From Sphingobacterium micropteri (GTDB lineage Bacteria; Bacteroidota; Bacteroidia; Sphingobacteriales; Sphingobacteriaceae): DNA of 64,000 nt. The DNA lies in contig NZ_JACOIK010000017.1 in the NCBI RefSeq assembly GCF_014692515.1, positions 1-64,000 on the forward strand, written 5' to 3'. Every line of letters starts with the position of its first letter. The stretch's first letter is position 1. The position numbers were made by a program, and so were the translations under genes. Below the pieces are notes generated by a model. That model saw only the letters and a list, made by a program, of their open reading frames with translations. It searched no databases and was not told the origin of the DNA. This document shows, piece by piece, positions 18,115 through 28,113 of this stretch.

Positions 18115-18164
18115 GACATTTATTTTCTTCGTATTCGGAAAGTGTGATAAGATGATATAAATAA

Positions 18165-20924
18165 ATGAAAATTTTATACAGGATGAAGGCTCTTAAAATT
18201 TATCAAAGCATTTTTTTTCACCTATTTATCACCTTTATTTTTATAGGCGTGTCTAGTTGTTCCGCGTCGAAGAAATTATGTGTTGAGCAGGTATTAATTG
18301 AAGGGCGGAAAAATCCCATGGGAACAAACACCCTAATCCCCTCCTTTAGTTGGAAACTGGGGAGTAAAGGTTATAATGTCGTGCAAACTGCGTATAGGAT
18401 TAGGGTTAGCTCAAATGCAGATTTGTCAAAACAACAGGATATTCTATGGGACTCGAACTGGGTGTCTACAGATCAAGCGTTATATAATCGCTATGAAGGA
18501 CAAGACCTTCTGGCTGGGACAACCTATTATGCAGGCGTAGAAGTAAAAGATAATCAAGGAAATGTTGCCAAGAGTATTGTACAAAGTTTTCATACCGGTC
18601 TGCTTACCGAAGCCGATTGGGATGGCGCCCAATGGATTACGAAAGAGAAACTGCCGGATTCTTTAGTGAACCCGCTGCCGCTAAGCTCCAGCAAACTCCG
18701 CATCGATAAAAATTATGAGCTACCGGTATTTCGAAAAAATATAGAAACCGGTAAAAAAGTAATATCGTCTATAGGTTATATCTCCGGATTGGGACATTAT
18801 GAGCTATTGCTTAATGCTCAACCGGTAGATAGTGCCGTATTACAACCAGGTTGGACAAAATATGATAAAGAAGCATACTATGTCGTGTATGACTTAACGG
18901 AGCATTGGCATAACGGGAAGAATACGATCGCGGTCATGCTTGGTAATGGATTTTATTATATTCCGCCCATCAAGGGACGGTACCAAAAGCATAAAGTAGC
19001 CTTTGGACTACCGAAAATGAAAATGAAAGTGGTCAACCGATACGATGATGGTACGCAGGAAACGATCGTCAGTGATGCGAGCTGGAAAGTACATCGATCG
19101 CCACTCACATTTTCCAGCATGTATGGTGGGGAAGATTATGATGAGCATGTATTACCGGTGAATTGGAATGCCCCAGATTTTGACGATGCTACCTGGGATA
19201 ATGCCCTGTTGGTCGACGGTCCGTCGCTTCGCGTACAGGAAACGGAACCCGTTCGTATCATCGAACGCTTTGCTCCCAAATCGGTAAATCATATCGAAAA
19301 AAATATCGTGATGTACGATTTTGGCCAAAATGCATCGGGTATTGTACATGTTACGATGAAAGGTCATCAGGGTGATACGGTTCGAATCTATCCGGCAGAG
19401 TTGCTTACGGATAAGGGACGTGCAAACCAAAAACACACGGGAAGTCCGTACTATTACGAATATGTATTTGCACAAGATGGAGAAGCAAGCTGGCGTCCAC
19501 GTTTTACCTATTATGGTTTTCGTTATGCCGAAGTGCGCTTGCTGCCTGCGGGGGAGCAAGATATCCAGATACAAGAAATCACCGCTGAACATATTCGTAA
19601 CGGCGCCCGCCAGATCGGAAGTTTTCAATCATCAGATACGTTATTTAACCAAGTACATACACTGATCAATTGGGGTATAAAGAGTAATATGGTGAGTGTA
19701 TTTACCGACTGTCCGCACCGCGAAAAACTGGGTTGGTTGGAGCAACTGCATCTTATGGGGCCGTCTGTTCACTATAATTTTGATGCGGAGCGCTTGTTTG
19801 CCAAATCACTCAGCGATATGCGACAATCCCAGACGAAAGAAGGCTTAGTACCGGAGACGGCGCCAGAATACGTACATTTCGATTGGGGAGGTGATGTGTT
19901 TCGCGATTCCCCAGAATGGGGATCGAGCTCGATCTTATTGGCTTGGTACGCTTACCAATGGTATGGCAATAAAGCGCTTTTACGCGATAACTATGAGATG
20001 ATGAAAAAATATATGCATTATCTCCAAGGGAAAGCAAAAGACAATGTACTCTATCATGGACTGGGTGATTGGTATGATTTGGGTCCCGAACGTCCGGGTT
20101 TTTCCCAGTTAACGACACCTGGAATTACCGCAACGGCGATATACTATTATAATCTGAAGACGATGAGTCAAATTGCGGACCTGTTGGAAGACAGCGCTTA
20201 CAAAACTTATGCTGATTCGCTGCAACAGGAAGTATATCGCGCTTTCAACGATACATTCTACAACGAGGATGCCGGGATATATGGCTCCGGAAGCCAAACG
20301 GCGTTAGCCATGCCTTTGTACATGGGGCTAGTTGATGAAGTGGATAAAGACAAAGTGCTGGCGAATCTGATCAAGGATATAGTGGATAGAGATACCAGCT
20401 TTACCGCGGGTGATATCGGACATCGCTATCTGTTACAGGTGCTACAGCAGGCAGGGCGTGATGATTTGATCTATGCCATGCATAATGACGATACCCGACC
20501 GGGATATGGTTATCAGATACGGCAAGGCGCTACAGCATTGACGGAATCCTGGGCCGCTTTACCGACTGTTTCTAATAATCACTTTATGTTGGGGCACCTT
20601 ATGGAATGGTTCCATACAAGGTTAGGCGGTCTCGGGCAGGAAGAAGGATCTATTGCCTATAAACATATACGCATAGCCCCTAAAATGCTGGATGTCGTGA
20701 AACAACGAGCGGTAGCTTACGAAAGTCCATATGGAACCGTGAAATTTGAACAGAAACAAGATGGTTTTCACGTCGAAGTTCCGGTGAACAGCAAATGTAC
20801 ATTAGTGCTTCCGACATCTTCAGATTATCAAATCAATGGAGAGAAGTTGGCCGCTTATGAACATAGGTTGACAGATGAAGGTACAGAAATTCAGTTGGGT
20901 TCCGGCATATATGATATTAAATAA
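18165..20924 (+). CDS. Alpha-L-rhamnosidase, GH78, lipoprotein
   Basis: The 919-residue protein is full GH78 size. It begins with a lipoprotein signal (IGVSSCSASKK) and continues with the Bac_rhamnosid N-terminal beta domains ('FSWKLGSKGYNVVQTAYRIRV'). The (alpha/alpha)6 catalytic domain contains the family's TDCPHREKLGWLEQ acid motif, WGSSSILLAWYAYQWYG and WGLGDWYD-like GLGDWYDLG. It hydrolyses terminal alpha-L-rhamnose from glycans. An ATG at 18183 is a possible start for a shorter signal peptide. It leads a run of secreted hydrolases and an importer. Confidence 0.93.
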   Translation: MKILYRMKALKIYQSIFFHLFITFIFIGVSSCSASKKLCVEQVLIEGRKNPMGTNTLIPSFSWKLGSKGYNVVQTAYRIRVSSNADLSKQQDILWDSNWVSTDQALYNRYEGQDLLAGTTYYAGVEVKDNQGNVAKSIVQSFHTGLLTEADWDGAQWITKEKLPDSLVNPLPLSSSKLRIDKNYELPVFRKNIETGKKVISSIGYISGLGHYELLLNAQPVDSAVLQPGWTKYDKEAYYVVYDLTEHWHNGKNTIAVMLGNGFYYIPPIKGRYQKHKVAFGLPKMKMKVVNRYDDGTQETIVSDASWKVHRSPLTFSSMYGGEDYDEHVLPVNWNAPDFDDATWDNALLVDGPSLRVQETEPVRIIERFAPKSVNHIEKNIVMYDFGQNASGIVHVTMKGHQGDTVRIYPAELLTDKGRANQKHTGSPYYYEYVFAQDGEASWRPRFTYYGFRYAEVRLLPAGEQDIQIQEITAEHIRNGARQIGSFQSSDTLFNQVHTLINWGIKSNMVSVFTDCPHREKLGWLEQLHLMGPSVHYNFDAERLFAKSLSDMRQSQTKEGLVPETAPEYVHFDWGGDVFRDSPEWGSSSILLAWYAYQWYGNKALLRDNYEMMKKYMHYLQGKAKDNVLYHGLGDWYDLGPERPGFSQLTTPGITATAIYYYNLKTMSQIADLLEDSAYKTYADSLQQEVYRAFNDTFYNEDAGIYGSGSQTALAMPLYMGLVDEVDKDKVLANLIKDIVDRDTSFTAGDIGHRYLLQVLQQAGRDDLIYAMHNDDTRPGYGYQIRQGATALTESWAALPTVSNNHFMLGHLMEWFHTRLGGLGQEEGSIAYKHIRIAPKMLDVVKQRAVAYESPYGTVKFEQKQDGFHVEVPVNSKCTLVLPTSSDYQINGEKLAAYEHRLTDEGTEIQLGSGIYDIK

Positions 20925-20931
20925 TAAGGTA

Positions 20932-22032
20932 ATGAGAAGAATAGGGCTATTGCTGTGTCTACTGTGGATCGGAAAGATGGGTGCGGCGCAACCGGCAACG
21001 ATTTCCGAAGCAGAAATGGAACGGATCTATCAAGAAGTAAAAACACCCTATAAATATGGGCTGGTATTGACACCGGATAAAAAGGGGGATTTGATGGACT
21101 GTCCGAGTATATATCGCATCGGGAAGAAATGGTATATGAGTTATCTCGTTTTTGACGGAGAGGGCTATGAGACCTGGCTGGCCGAGAGCACAGATCTTTT
21201 GAACTGGACGACCTTAGGGAAGCAAATGTCAACAGAAAACAGTGATAAATGGGACAGTAAACAACGTGCAGGATACAACGCATTAATAGACACCAAATGG
21301 GGAGGTAGCTATAAACTTCATACCTATAAGGGAAAGTATTGGATGTCTTATTTTGGGGGAGCATCGGTGGGGTATGAACCAGAACCTTTAGCGATCGGTA
21401 TGGCTTATACGACGCAGAAACCGTCTAGACCAGCAGAATGGCAACGATTGGACAACCCTGTTTTAACGAGCGATGACGCAGATGTGCGTTGGTGGGAGAA
21501 CCGACATAAGCTGTTTAAGAGCTATGTGGTAGAAGATAAGGAAAGAAATACCGGGCACCGTTTCATTATGTATTATAATGCGGTGGGTGATTCCTTGGAA
21601 AATAATAAGCCTACACGCTGGTACGAACGAATTGGTATGGCCGTTTCGGATGATATGCAAAACTGGAAACGTTATTTAAAAGATCCTGTTGTGCATCATC
21701 CCGTGGGGATTACAGGTGACCCGATGATTCAGCGGATCAATAATACCTGGGTCATGTTTTATTTCGGAGCGTTCTGGAAGGATCGGGAAGGAGCATTCAA
21801 CAGGTTTGCTGCCTCTAAAGACTTGATCCATTGGACGGACTGGCAGGGCGACAGTCTGATCGAATCTACAGAAGATTTCGATAATCAGTATGCGCATAAA
21901 TCCTTTGTCATCAAGCATAAAGGAACTGTTTACCATTATTATTGTGCTGTTGATAAGAACGGAAATAGAGGCATAGCCTTGGCTACCTCACAAGATAGAG
22001 GGAAAAGCAAAGTAAAGTTTAAATCGGAATAA
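20932..22032 (+). CDS. Five-bladed beta-propeller glycosidase-like protein (GH43/GH130-like fold)
   Basis: From the ATG at 20932, which follows the rhamnosidase stop closely, the product has a Sec signal peptide (MRRIGLLLCLLWIGKMGAAQ) and about 366 residues. Repeated blades of the form 'GKKWYMSYLVFDG', 'TWLAESTDLLNWT', 'GKYWMSYFGG', 'NTWVMFYFGAFW' and 'AASKDLIHWTDW' mark a GH43/GH62/GH130-type propeller. Candidate acidic residues include the Asp in LMDCPS, Asp in GDPMIQ and Glu in WWENRH. The exact family and linkage cannot be assigned by eye. Confidence 0.72.
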   Translation: MRRIGLLLCLLWIGKMGAAQPATISEAEMERIYQEVKTPYKYGLVLTPDKKGDLMDCPSIYRIGKKWYMSYLVFDGEGYETWLAESTDLLNWTTLGKQMSTENSDKWDSKQRAGYNALIDTKWGGSYKLHTYKGKYWMSYFGGASVGYEPEPLAIGMAYTTQKPSRPAEWQRLDNPVLTSDDADVRWWENRHKLFKSYVVEDKERNTGHRFIMYYNAVGDSLENNKPTRWYERIGMAVSDDMQNWKRYLKDPVVHHPVGITGDPMIQRINNTWVMFYFGAFWKDREGAFNRFAASKDLIHWTDWQGDSLIESTEDFDNQYAHKSFVIKHKGTVYHYYCAVDKNGNRGIALATSQDRGKSKVKFKSE

Positions 22033-22054
22033 GTAAAATCTCATCATCATAGTC

Positions 22055-24448
22055 ATGTTTAATAAGTTAGTATCCTTTCTAGTTTTGTTCGTTACGGCTC
22101 TTCCCGGTATAGCACAGCCAAGGGAAGCGATTGATTTTAACGGAGGTTGGTCTTTTACGTTAGAAGATGATTTGCAATTTCGTCATGCGGATTTTTCGGC
22201 GGTAAACTGGAAAACGGTTTCCTTGCCACACGATTGGAGTATCGGTTTCGATTTCGGAGAACAATATCCAGCCGGAAATGCCGGAGGAGCACTTCCCGGA
22301 GGAGTGGGCTGGTATAGAAAAACCTTTCCATTAGCCGAAAAGGATAAAGGAAGCCATTATACGCTACACTTTGGCGGAGTCTACCGTTATGCGGAAGTTT
22401 GGATTAACGGAAAATATTTAGGTAAAAACATAAACGGATACCTTTCTTTTGAGCATGATCTTACACCCTACTTACGTTATGGAAACGAGCAGAACGTCGT
22501 CGCCGTGCGTGTAGACAATAGTTTGCAACCTAACTCTCGTTGGTATACCGGTTCGGGTATTTATAGGGATGTGCGATTGGAAAAACGTTCGCCGATTCAC
22601 CTGCTAAGAGCAGAAACCTTTATCACGACGCCTGAGGTATCAGCCGATAAAAGTACGCTGCGTGTGCAGACAGTACTTAACCAAGCCGTGTCAGGAAAGG
22701 CCGGCAAACTGCAATTAAAATTGCAGGATAAAAATAAGAAACTCATTGCGGAACAAACCTTGGCTTTTTCGGGTAGTCAGTTCGAAGAGGAGATATCATT
22801 AGGTACTGTTGCGCTGTGGTCGCCTGAGCGTCCGACCTTGTATGATTTGAACATTAGCTTATTGGATAATAACGGTAAGATAATCGATGAATTGAACTAT
22901 CAAGTGGGCTTTCGCTATTTTCATTTCGATGAACAGAAGGGATTCTCTTTAAACGGGAAGCCATTGAAGTTACGCGGTGTATGTTTGCACCATGATCTAG
23001 GTGCATTAGGAGCGGTGTTCAACAAATCGGCAGCTAAAAGGCAGCTATTGATCATGAAAAATATGGGGGTGAATGCGATTCGGACGGCGCATAATCCACC
23101 TTCAGAAGAATTTCTAGATTTATGTGACGAGTTAGGCTTCCTCGTACAAAACGAAGCGTATGATATGTGGGCAAAGCGTAAGAATAAATTTGATTACCAT
23201 CTTGATTTTAAGGAGCACCATATCGATGACCTTGTTCGCTTTGTCAAACGGGATCGTAACCATCCTTCGGTGTTTATGTGGAGTATCGGAAATGAAATCC
23301 GTGAACAATTCGATAGTACAGGCATCGCGTTTACAAAGAATATGACGGAAGTGGTGAAAAAACTTGATCCGACTCGTCCGGTGACGGCAGCATTGACAGA
23401 AACGAATTATGAAAAGAATTTCATCGCACAGGCGCAAGCTTTAGATGTGTTGGGATTCAACTATAAGTATTTTGATTACGATAGACTACCCACGGAGTTT
23501 AAAGGCGTTCCATTGATCGCATCGGAGACTACTTCGGCACTACAAACCAGAGGGGTATATGACAGTGTACACGATACCATTCAATTGTGGCCAGCTTCAT
23601 CTCAGGATAAGTTTGTGACCAATGGTAATTCCGATTTTACCGTTTCGGCCTACGACAATGTGGCTGCATATTGGGGTACCAGCCACGAACGTGCTTGGTT
23701 GGAAGTGAAGAAACGGGATTTCTTGGGCGGTATTTTCGTGTGGACGGGCTTCGATTATTTGGGAGAGCCGGTACCTTACCCCTATCCCGCGCGTAGTTCC
23801 TACTACGGCATTGTAGACTTGGCGGGGCTACCTAAAGATGTGTACTATATGTATCAATCGGAGTGGACAGATACAGAAGTGTTACATCTTTTGCCGCACT
23901 GGAATTGGAAAGAAGGAGAGTCTGTGGATGTATGGTGTTATTACAATAATGCAGATGAGGTAGAATTGTTTTTGAATGGGCGCAGTCTCGGGAAGAGGTC
24001 AAAAACAGACGATCAGTTGCACGCGGCATGGAATGTACTTTTTGAAGCAGGGGAACTGAAAGCTGTAAAAATAAAAGACGGCAAAGCTGTGCAGGAAGTA
24101 GTGAAGAAAACAGCCGGTAAACCTGTGGATGTAATCGTTGACACGGAGCACGACCGCTATGCGGTAGATGGCTTGACCGACCTCCATTTTCTCACGGTTT
24201 CTTTGGTAGATGAACACGGAACCATTGTGCCGGATAGCGATATGGAATTGTCGTTTATCCCGCAAGAGAATGTAACGGTTATAGGCACAGATAATGGTTA
24301 TCAGGCCGATCTAAGTTCATTGAGTACCCCGAAACGGAATACCTATAAAGGATTAGCAGTTGGTATCATAAAAAAACAAGAGATCAACAACGTTGGAAAA
24401 ATCTTAATAAAAACAAACATCATCGAAAAAGAGGTAATAATTAAGTAA
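22055..24448 (+). CDS. Glycoside hydrolase family 2, beta-galactosidase-like
   Basis: The 797-residue protein has a signal peptide and the GH2 sugar-binding domain (DFNGGWSF...LPHDWSIG...GVGWYRKTF). An Ig-like domain is followed by the TIM barrel with 'RLRGVCLHHDLGALG'-type LRGVCLHHD. The acid/base Glu is in MWSIGNEI and the nucleophile Glu is in LIASETTSAL. A C-terminal DUF4982-like and Ig-like tail follows. Most such enzymes are exo-beta-galactosidases, though beta-glucuronidase or beta-mannosidase activity occurs in the family. It lies mid-operon with rhamnosidase and beta-helix genes. Confidence 0.9.
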   Translation: MFNKLVSFLVLFVTALPGIAQPREAIDFNGGWSFTLEDDLQFRHADFSAVNWKTVSLPHDWSIGFDFGEQYPAGNAGGALPGGVGWYRKTFPLAEKDKGSHYTLHFGGVYRYAEVWINGKYLGKNINGYLSFEHDLTPYLRYGNEQNVVAVRVDNSLQPNSRWYTGSGIYRDVRLEKRSPIHLLRAETFITTPEVSADKSTLRVQTVLNQAVSGKAGKLQLKLQDKNKKLIAEQTLAFSGSQFEEEISLGTVALWSPERPTLYDLNISLLDNNGKIIDELNYQVGFRYFHFDEQKGFSLNGKPLKLRGVCLHHDLGALGAVFNKSAAKRQLLIMKNMGVNAIRTAHNPPSEEFLDLCDELGFLVQNEAYDMWAKRKNKFDYHLDFKEHHIDDLVRFVKRDRNHPSVFMWSIGNEIREQFDSTGIAFTKNMTEVVKKLDPTRPVTAALTETNYEKNFIAQAQALDVLGFNYKYFDYDRLPTEFKGVPLIASETTSALQTRGVYDSVHDTIQLWPASSQDKFVTNGNSDFTVSAYDNVAAYWGTSHERAWLEVKKRDFLGGIFVWTGFDYLGEPVPYPYPARSSYYGIVDLAGLPKDVYYMYQSEWTDTEVLHLLPHWNWKEGESVDVWCYYNNADEVELFLNGRSLGKRSKTDDQLHAAWNVLFEAGELKAVKIKDGKAVQEVVKKTAGKPVDVIVDTEHDRYAVDGLTDLHFLTVSLVDEHGTIVPDSDMELSFIPQENVTVIGTDNGYQADLSSLSTPKRNTYKGLAVGIIKKQEINNVGKILIKTNIIEKEVIIK

Positions 24449-24459
24449 TAAACAGTAAT

Positions 24460-24537
24460 GTGAATAGACCTATTCCGCAACAGTTTTTAGATGTTATCGC
24501 CAACCCGCAAGAGTTTGGTCAAAATGATGGGTATTAA
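24460..24537 (+). pseudogene. C-terminal tail of a SusD/RagB-type gene (remnant)
   Basis: Between the GH2 stop and the next start the frame reads VNRPIPQ, then a short spacer with NPQEFGQNDGY and a stop. The (P)IPQ...NP...FGQN.GY pattern is the conserved C-terminus of SusD-like outer-membrane glycan-binding proteins. Only about 25 codons remain, with no body, signal peptide or SusC partner. This looks like a deletion scar of a SusCD pair that once sat in this operon. Confidence 0.6.
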
Positions 24538-24545
24538 AATAAAGT

Positions 24546-27023
24546 ATGAAGATTAGTAAGAAGATCGTTTGGTTGATAGGTATGCTCTGCGTTGCGGTTT
24601 CGGTCAGCGCTGCAGATATCTATGTCGGGAAGAATAGTAGAAACGGGTCGCGAGATGGTTCGATAGAGAACCCTTATGGTTCTTTGGAAGATGCGATCCG
24701 TCATGCCCGGGAGCTTCGTCGACTGAACGATTCGAGTATTTCGGAAGGAATAAATATCTGGGTTAAACCAGGTATTTATTCCCCTGAGCAAACGATTCGG
24801 CTCCGTCCGGAAGATAGCGGTACGGCAGCAAGTCCCACGAGGATACGCCCGTTGGATGGAAAGGTTGTTTTCTCGGGTGGAAGATCGATCGAAGGGTGGA
24901 AAAAACAAGGAAAACATATTTATGTGGCTGATGCGCCTAAAGTGGGTGGAAAACGCATTAACTTCCGCCAATTATGGGTAAATAATAACAAAGCTATCCG
25001 TGCCGAAAGCCACGGTGATATGGAACTTCCCCGGATATTAAATTGGAACTTTGAGAAGCAAACTGCCATTATCCCGAATGTGTTTAAGACGTTCAAGTTT
25101 GTGGAGGGCATGGAGTTTTTTATCCATCAGTGGTGGGCGGTTGCCCAATTGCGCGTGAAAGATGCGGTGGTGCATAAGGATAGTATCGAGGTATATTTCT
25201 ATCAACCAGAGAGCAAGATACAGAGTGAACACCCTTGGCCTAAACCTTGGCTGTCGGAAGAGTCTGGAAATTCCGCTTTTCGTTTAGTCAACGCGCTGCA
25301 GTTTTTGGATAAGCCAGGTGAATGGTTTTTGGACGAAGACGAAGGAAAAGTCTATTATTATAAACGTGAGGGAGAAGATCTAGCACATGCGGATGTTATA
25401 TTCCCTTATTTAGAAACTATTCTGGCGATAGAGGGAACATTAGAAGACCCCGTAGCACACGTGCAGATAGAAGGCTTATCTTTCGAACATGCTGCATGGT
25501 TTAGACCGAATACACATGGGCATGTAGCGTTACAAGCCGGGCTATATTTTCATGAAGCGTATAAACTCGCTAAACCGGGTACGCCTGATAAGAAAGGCTT
25601 GGAAAATCAAGCTTGGGTAGGTCGCCCTACCAGTGCCGTTGTACTTAAAAATACACAACATATACATTTCGAACACTGTACATTTAACCATCTAGCAGCC
25701 ACAGGTTTTGATTTTTGCGCAGGCAATTATCGCGATCGCCTAGAGGGGAATGTGTTTTATGATATCGGCGGTAACGCGGTATTAATTGGTACTTTTTCCG
25801 AAGACCAAGTCGAAGCACATCTGCCCTATAATCCCAAAGATGAAAGAGTGCTATCAAGAGAAGTTGTTGTGCGTAACAACGTGATTCATCACACCGCGAA
25901 TGAAGATTGGGGGGCGGTGGGAATCGGTGCAGGCTTTGTGCAGGGCGTCGATATTTCGCATAATGATATCAGCGATGTAGCATATTCAGGTATCAGTTTG
26001 GGTTGGGGCTGGACGCCAACGGTTAACAGCATGAAGAATAATAGTGTGGAGAGGAACAGGATCACACGTTATGGTAAGTTCATGTATGATGTAGCAGGGG
26101 TTTACACGCTATCGGCGCAGCCCGGTACGAAGATTCGATGGAATGAGATCGATAGTATCTATGTATCGCCTTACGCACACATTCCGGATCATTGGTTTTA
26201 TTTGTATACCGATGAGGGATCAGCCTATATGGACGTCTCTTATAACTGGTTTCCCGAAGACAAAATCTTAAAAAATGCAAATGGACCTGGTGTCGTTTGG
26301 AAAAATAATGGTCCTGAAACGGATAAAGCAACGCTGAATGCTGGCTTGGAAGAACCCTTTCACAGCCTGCTGCAGTGGAAGAAACCCGTTGGAGAGGGAT
26401 ATACCTTTAACCAGCATGTGCCTTTTACGAAGCCCGTATTTGTACAGGTATATGATCAGCAAAAATCGCTATCGAAAGATGCCTTTGCAGCGTTTGCGGA
26501 AGAGCAAGGAATAGAACAACCGCAGATATATCGCTGGGGTGATTATATGTTATTAATGACGGACGACGGACGTGCGAAGAAATTAACGAGTGCTATGCTC
26601 GCAAATTTTCCAACGGTTGCTGTCAAGATGTTCAATGATATATTCTACACCTTTGATCAACAACATTGTGACGTAACGAAGAAAGCAGATGAAGTGGATT
26701 TTGTGCTATTGACGACCCAGTTGGTGGACGACGAATCCAAACAAGCGGAATACTTCCGCTATCATGAAAAGCAATTTGCGGAATGGCCTGAAGTTGCTGC
26801 TGGATTTTGTAATGCTAGATTTCAGGAAGTATTACTATATAGGGCCGGCAGGCAACTGTTACTATACATTTCTTTCCCCAAAGGAAAGGACTTTACAGTG
26901 ATCGATGCATTAACGACCAAAGATAATCCGAAAGTAGAAAAGTGGAACCAGTTGATGGGTAAGTATCAGGAAGGCATCCCGGGTACGGCAGCAAATGAAA
27001 CATGGATTTTTTATAAGAGATAA
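24546..27023 (+). CDS. Right-handed beta-helix glycosidase fused to L-rhamnose-mutarotase-like domain
   Basis: The 825-residue protein has a signal peptide (IGMLCVAVSVSA) and opens with ADIYVGKNSRNGSRDGSIENPYGSLEDAI, the usual beginning of bacterial parallel beta-helix enzymes. Its helix core carries repeated N-x-I/V-x-x-x-G turns. This part resembles GH141 or similar families. From about residue 620 the sequence changes. A segment with IYRWGDYMLLMTDDG is followed, at about 705-825, by a RhaM/DUF718 domain: YHEKQFAEWPEVAAGFCNA, LLYRAGRQLLLYISFPKGK, and a YQEGIPGT ending. That would give anomer conversion of rhamnose on an extracytoplasmic hydrolase. I am confident of the fusion and less sure of the hydrolase family. 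Confidence 0.78.
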   Translation: MKISKKIVWLIGMLCVAVSVSAADIYVGKNSRNGSRDGSIENPYGSLEDAIRHARELRRLNDSSISEGINIWVKPGIYSPEQTIRLRPEDSGTAASPTRIRPLDGKVVFSGGRSIEGWKKQGKHIYVADAPKVGGKRINFRQLWVNNNKAIRAESHGDMELPRILNWNFEKQTAIIPNVFKTFKFVEGMEFFIHQWWAVAQLRVKDAVVHKDSIEVYFYQPESKIQSEHPWPKPWLSEESGNSAFRLVNALQFLDKPGEWFLDEDEGKVYYYKREGEDLAHADVIFPYLETILAIEGTLEDPVAHVQIEGLSFEHAAWFRPNTHGHVALQAGLYFHEAYKLAKPGTPDKKGLENQAWVGRPTSAVVLKNTQHIHFEHCTFNHLAATGFDFCAGNYRDRLEGNVFYDIGGNAVLIGTFSEDQVEAHLPYNPKDERVLSREVVVRNNVIHHTANEDWGAVGIGAGFVQGVDISHNDISDVAYSGISLGWGWTPTVNSMKNNSVERNRITRYGKFMYDVAGVYTLSAQPGTKIRWNEIDSIYVSPYAHIPDHWFYLYTDEGSAYMDVSYNWFPEDKILKNANGPGVVWKNNGPETDKATLNAGLEEPFHSLLQWKKPVGEGYTFNQHVPFTKPVFVQVYDQQKSLSKDAFAAFAEEQGIEQPQIYRWGDYMLLMTDDGRAKKLTSAMLANFPTVAVKMFNDIFYTFDQQHCDVTKKADEVDFVLLTTQLVDDESKQAEYFRYHEKQFAEWPEVAAGFCNARFQEVLLYRAGRQLLLYISFPKGKDFTVIDALTTKDNPKVEKWNQLMGKYQEGIPGTAANETWIFYKR

Positions 27024-27031
27024 CATATAAA

Positions 27032-28105
27032 ATGGAGAAATTAAGATTAGGTATTCTGGGGCTTGGTGAAGGCAGAAGTACCATGTCAGGCGCGTTGCAA
27101 AGTGAACATATCGAGTTAGTACAAATTTGTGATCTGAATGAGGAATTAGGACGTAAGCGGATGAAAGAGTTTGATTTTCATGCTTATACAAAACGTTATG
27201 AAGATCTATTGGAGAATGTAGATATCGAAGCCATTGCTATTTATACGCCCGATCACTTGCATGCTACGCATATTAAACAGGCGTTGGAACATGATAAACA
27301 CGTGATCTGCACAAAACCTTTTATCGATAACCTGGCGGATGCCAACGAATTGTTAAGCTTGGTCGAACGGACTGGAAAGCGTGTTTTCGTGGGGCAGAGC
27401 TCCCGCTTTTTTGAACCGATGAAAAAGCAGCGAACAGATTTTGAGGCAGGATTGATCGGGGAGTTGATTACGATTGAAGGATACTACCATGCCGATCATC
27501 GTTGGTTCTTAGAAAAGCCTTGGTCTCTACAGTCCTCCTTTAAATGGTTGTACGGTGGATTGAGCCATCCTGTTGATTTTATCCGTTGGTACCTGCCTAA
27601 TATTGAAGAAGTGATGGGATATGGGATGCTTAGTGCGAACGGACGCAAAGGAGGCTTGCAAAATCCGGATACGATGCATTTTATTTTGAAAGCAGCAGAC
27701 GATCGGGTGGCTCGGGTGAGCGGAGCTTATACAGGACCTGTGCAGCCCGTTACACGTGATAGCGAGATGAGTTGTATTTTGCGCGGCACAGAAGGATGTA
27801 GCCAAGCAGATTATATGGATTTGCGTTATGCGATTACCGACCGTACAGGCGAGGAACGCATGCTAACCTGGGAGCATAAATTGAAACATTATTTCCGTTT
27901 TGAAGGCAAAAGCCACCACGCGGGCGAGTACCAGAATTATTTGGAACACTTTGCGAAAGCCATTCGGGAAAATACACCAGCATTCCCAGATATGAAAGAA
28001 GGAATTGGAACGATTGCGCTATTGCAGGCGATGGATGAATCGCTTAGTTCTGGTAAACCTGTCCGTCCAAAAGATTTATTGACCAAATATAGTGTAAACT
28101 TGTAA
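27032..28105 (+). CDS. Gfo/Idh/MocA-family oxidoreductase
   Basis: The 357-residue protein has the N-terminal Rossmann fold (LGILGLGEGRSTMSGA), the AIYTPDHLHATHIKQALEHDKHVICTKPF motif with the catalytic-lysine TKP form of the EKP motif, and a C-terminal beta-sheet domain with GGLSHPVDFIRWYLP. No signal peptide or Tat motif is seen, so it is cytoplasmic. It would oxidise or reduce a sugar or sugar acid with NAD(P). It lies between the hydrolases and a sodium symporter, so the substrate is probably a monosaccharide released by them. D-apiose dehydrogenase belongs to this superfamily, but that assignment is speculative. Confidence 0.85.
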   Translation: MEKLRLGILGLGEGRSTMSGALQSEHIELVQICDLNEELGRKRMKEFDFHAYTKRYEDLLENVDIEAIAIYTPDHLHATHIKQALEHDKHVICTKPFIDNLADANELLSLVERTGKRVFVGQSSRFFEPMKKQRTDFEAGLIGELITIEGYYHADHRWFLEKPWSLQSSFKWLYGGLSHPVDFIRWYLPNIEEVMGYGMLSANGRKGGLQNPDTMHFILKAADDRVARVSGAYTGPVQPVTRDSEMSCILRGTEGCSQADYMDLRYAITDRTGEERMLTWEHKLKHYFRFEGKSHHAGEYQNYLEHFAKAIRENTPAFPDMKEGIGTIALLQAMDESLSSGKPVRPKDLLTKYSVNL

Positions 28106-28113
28106 TAGGAGAC

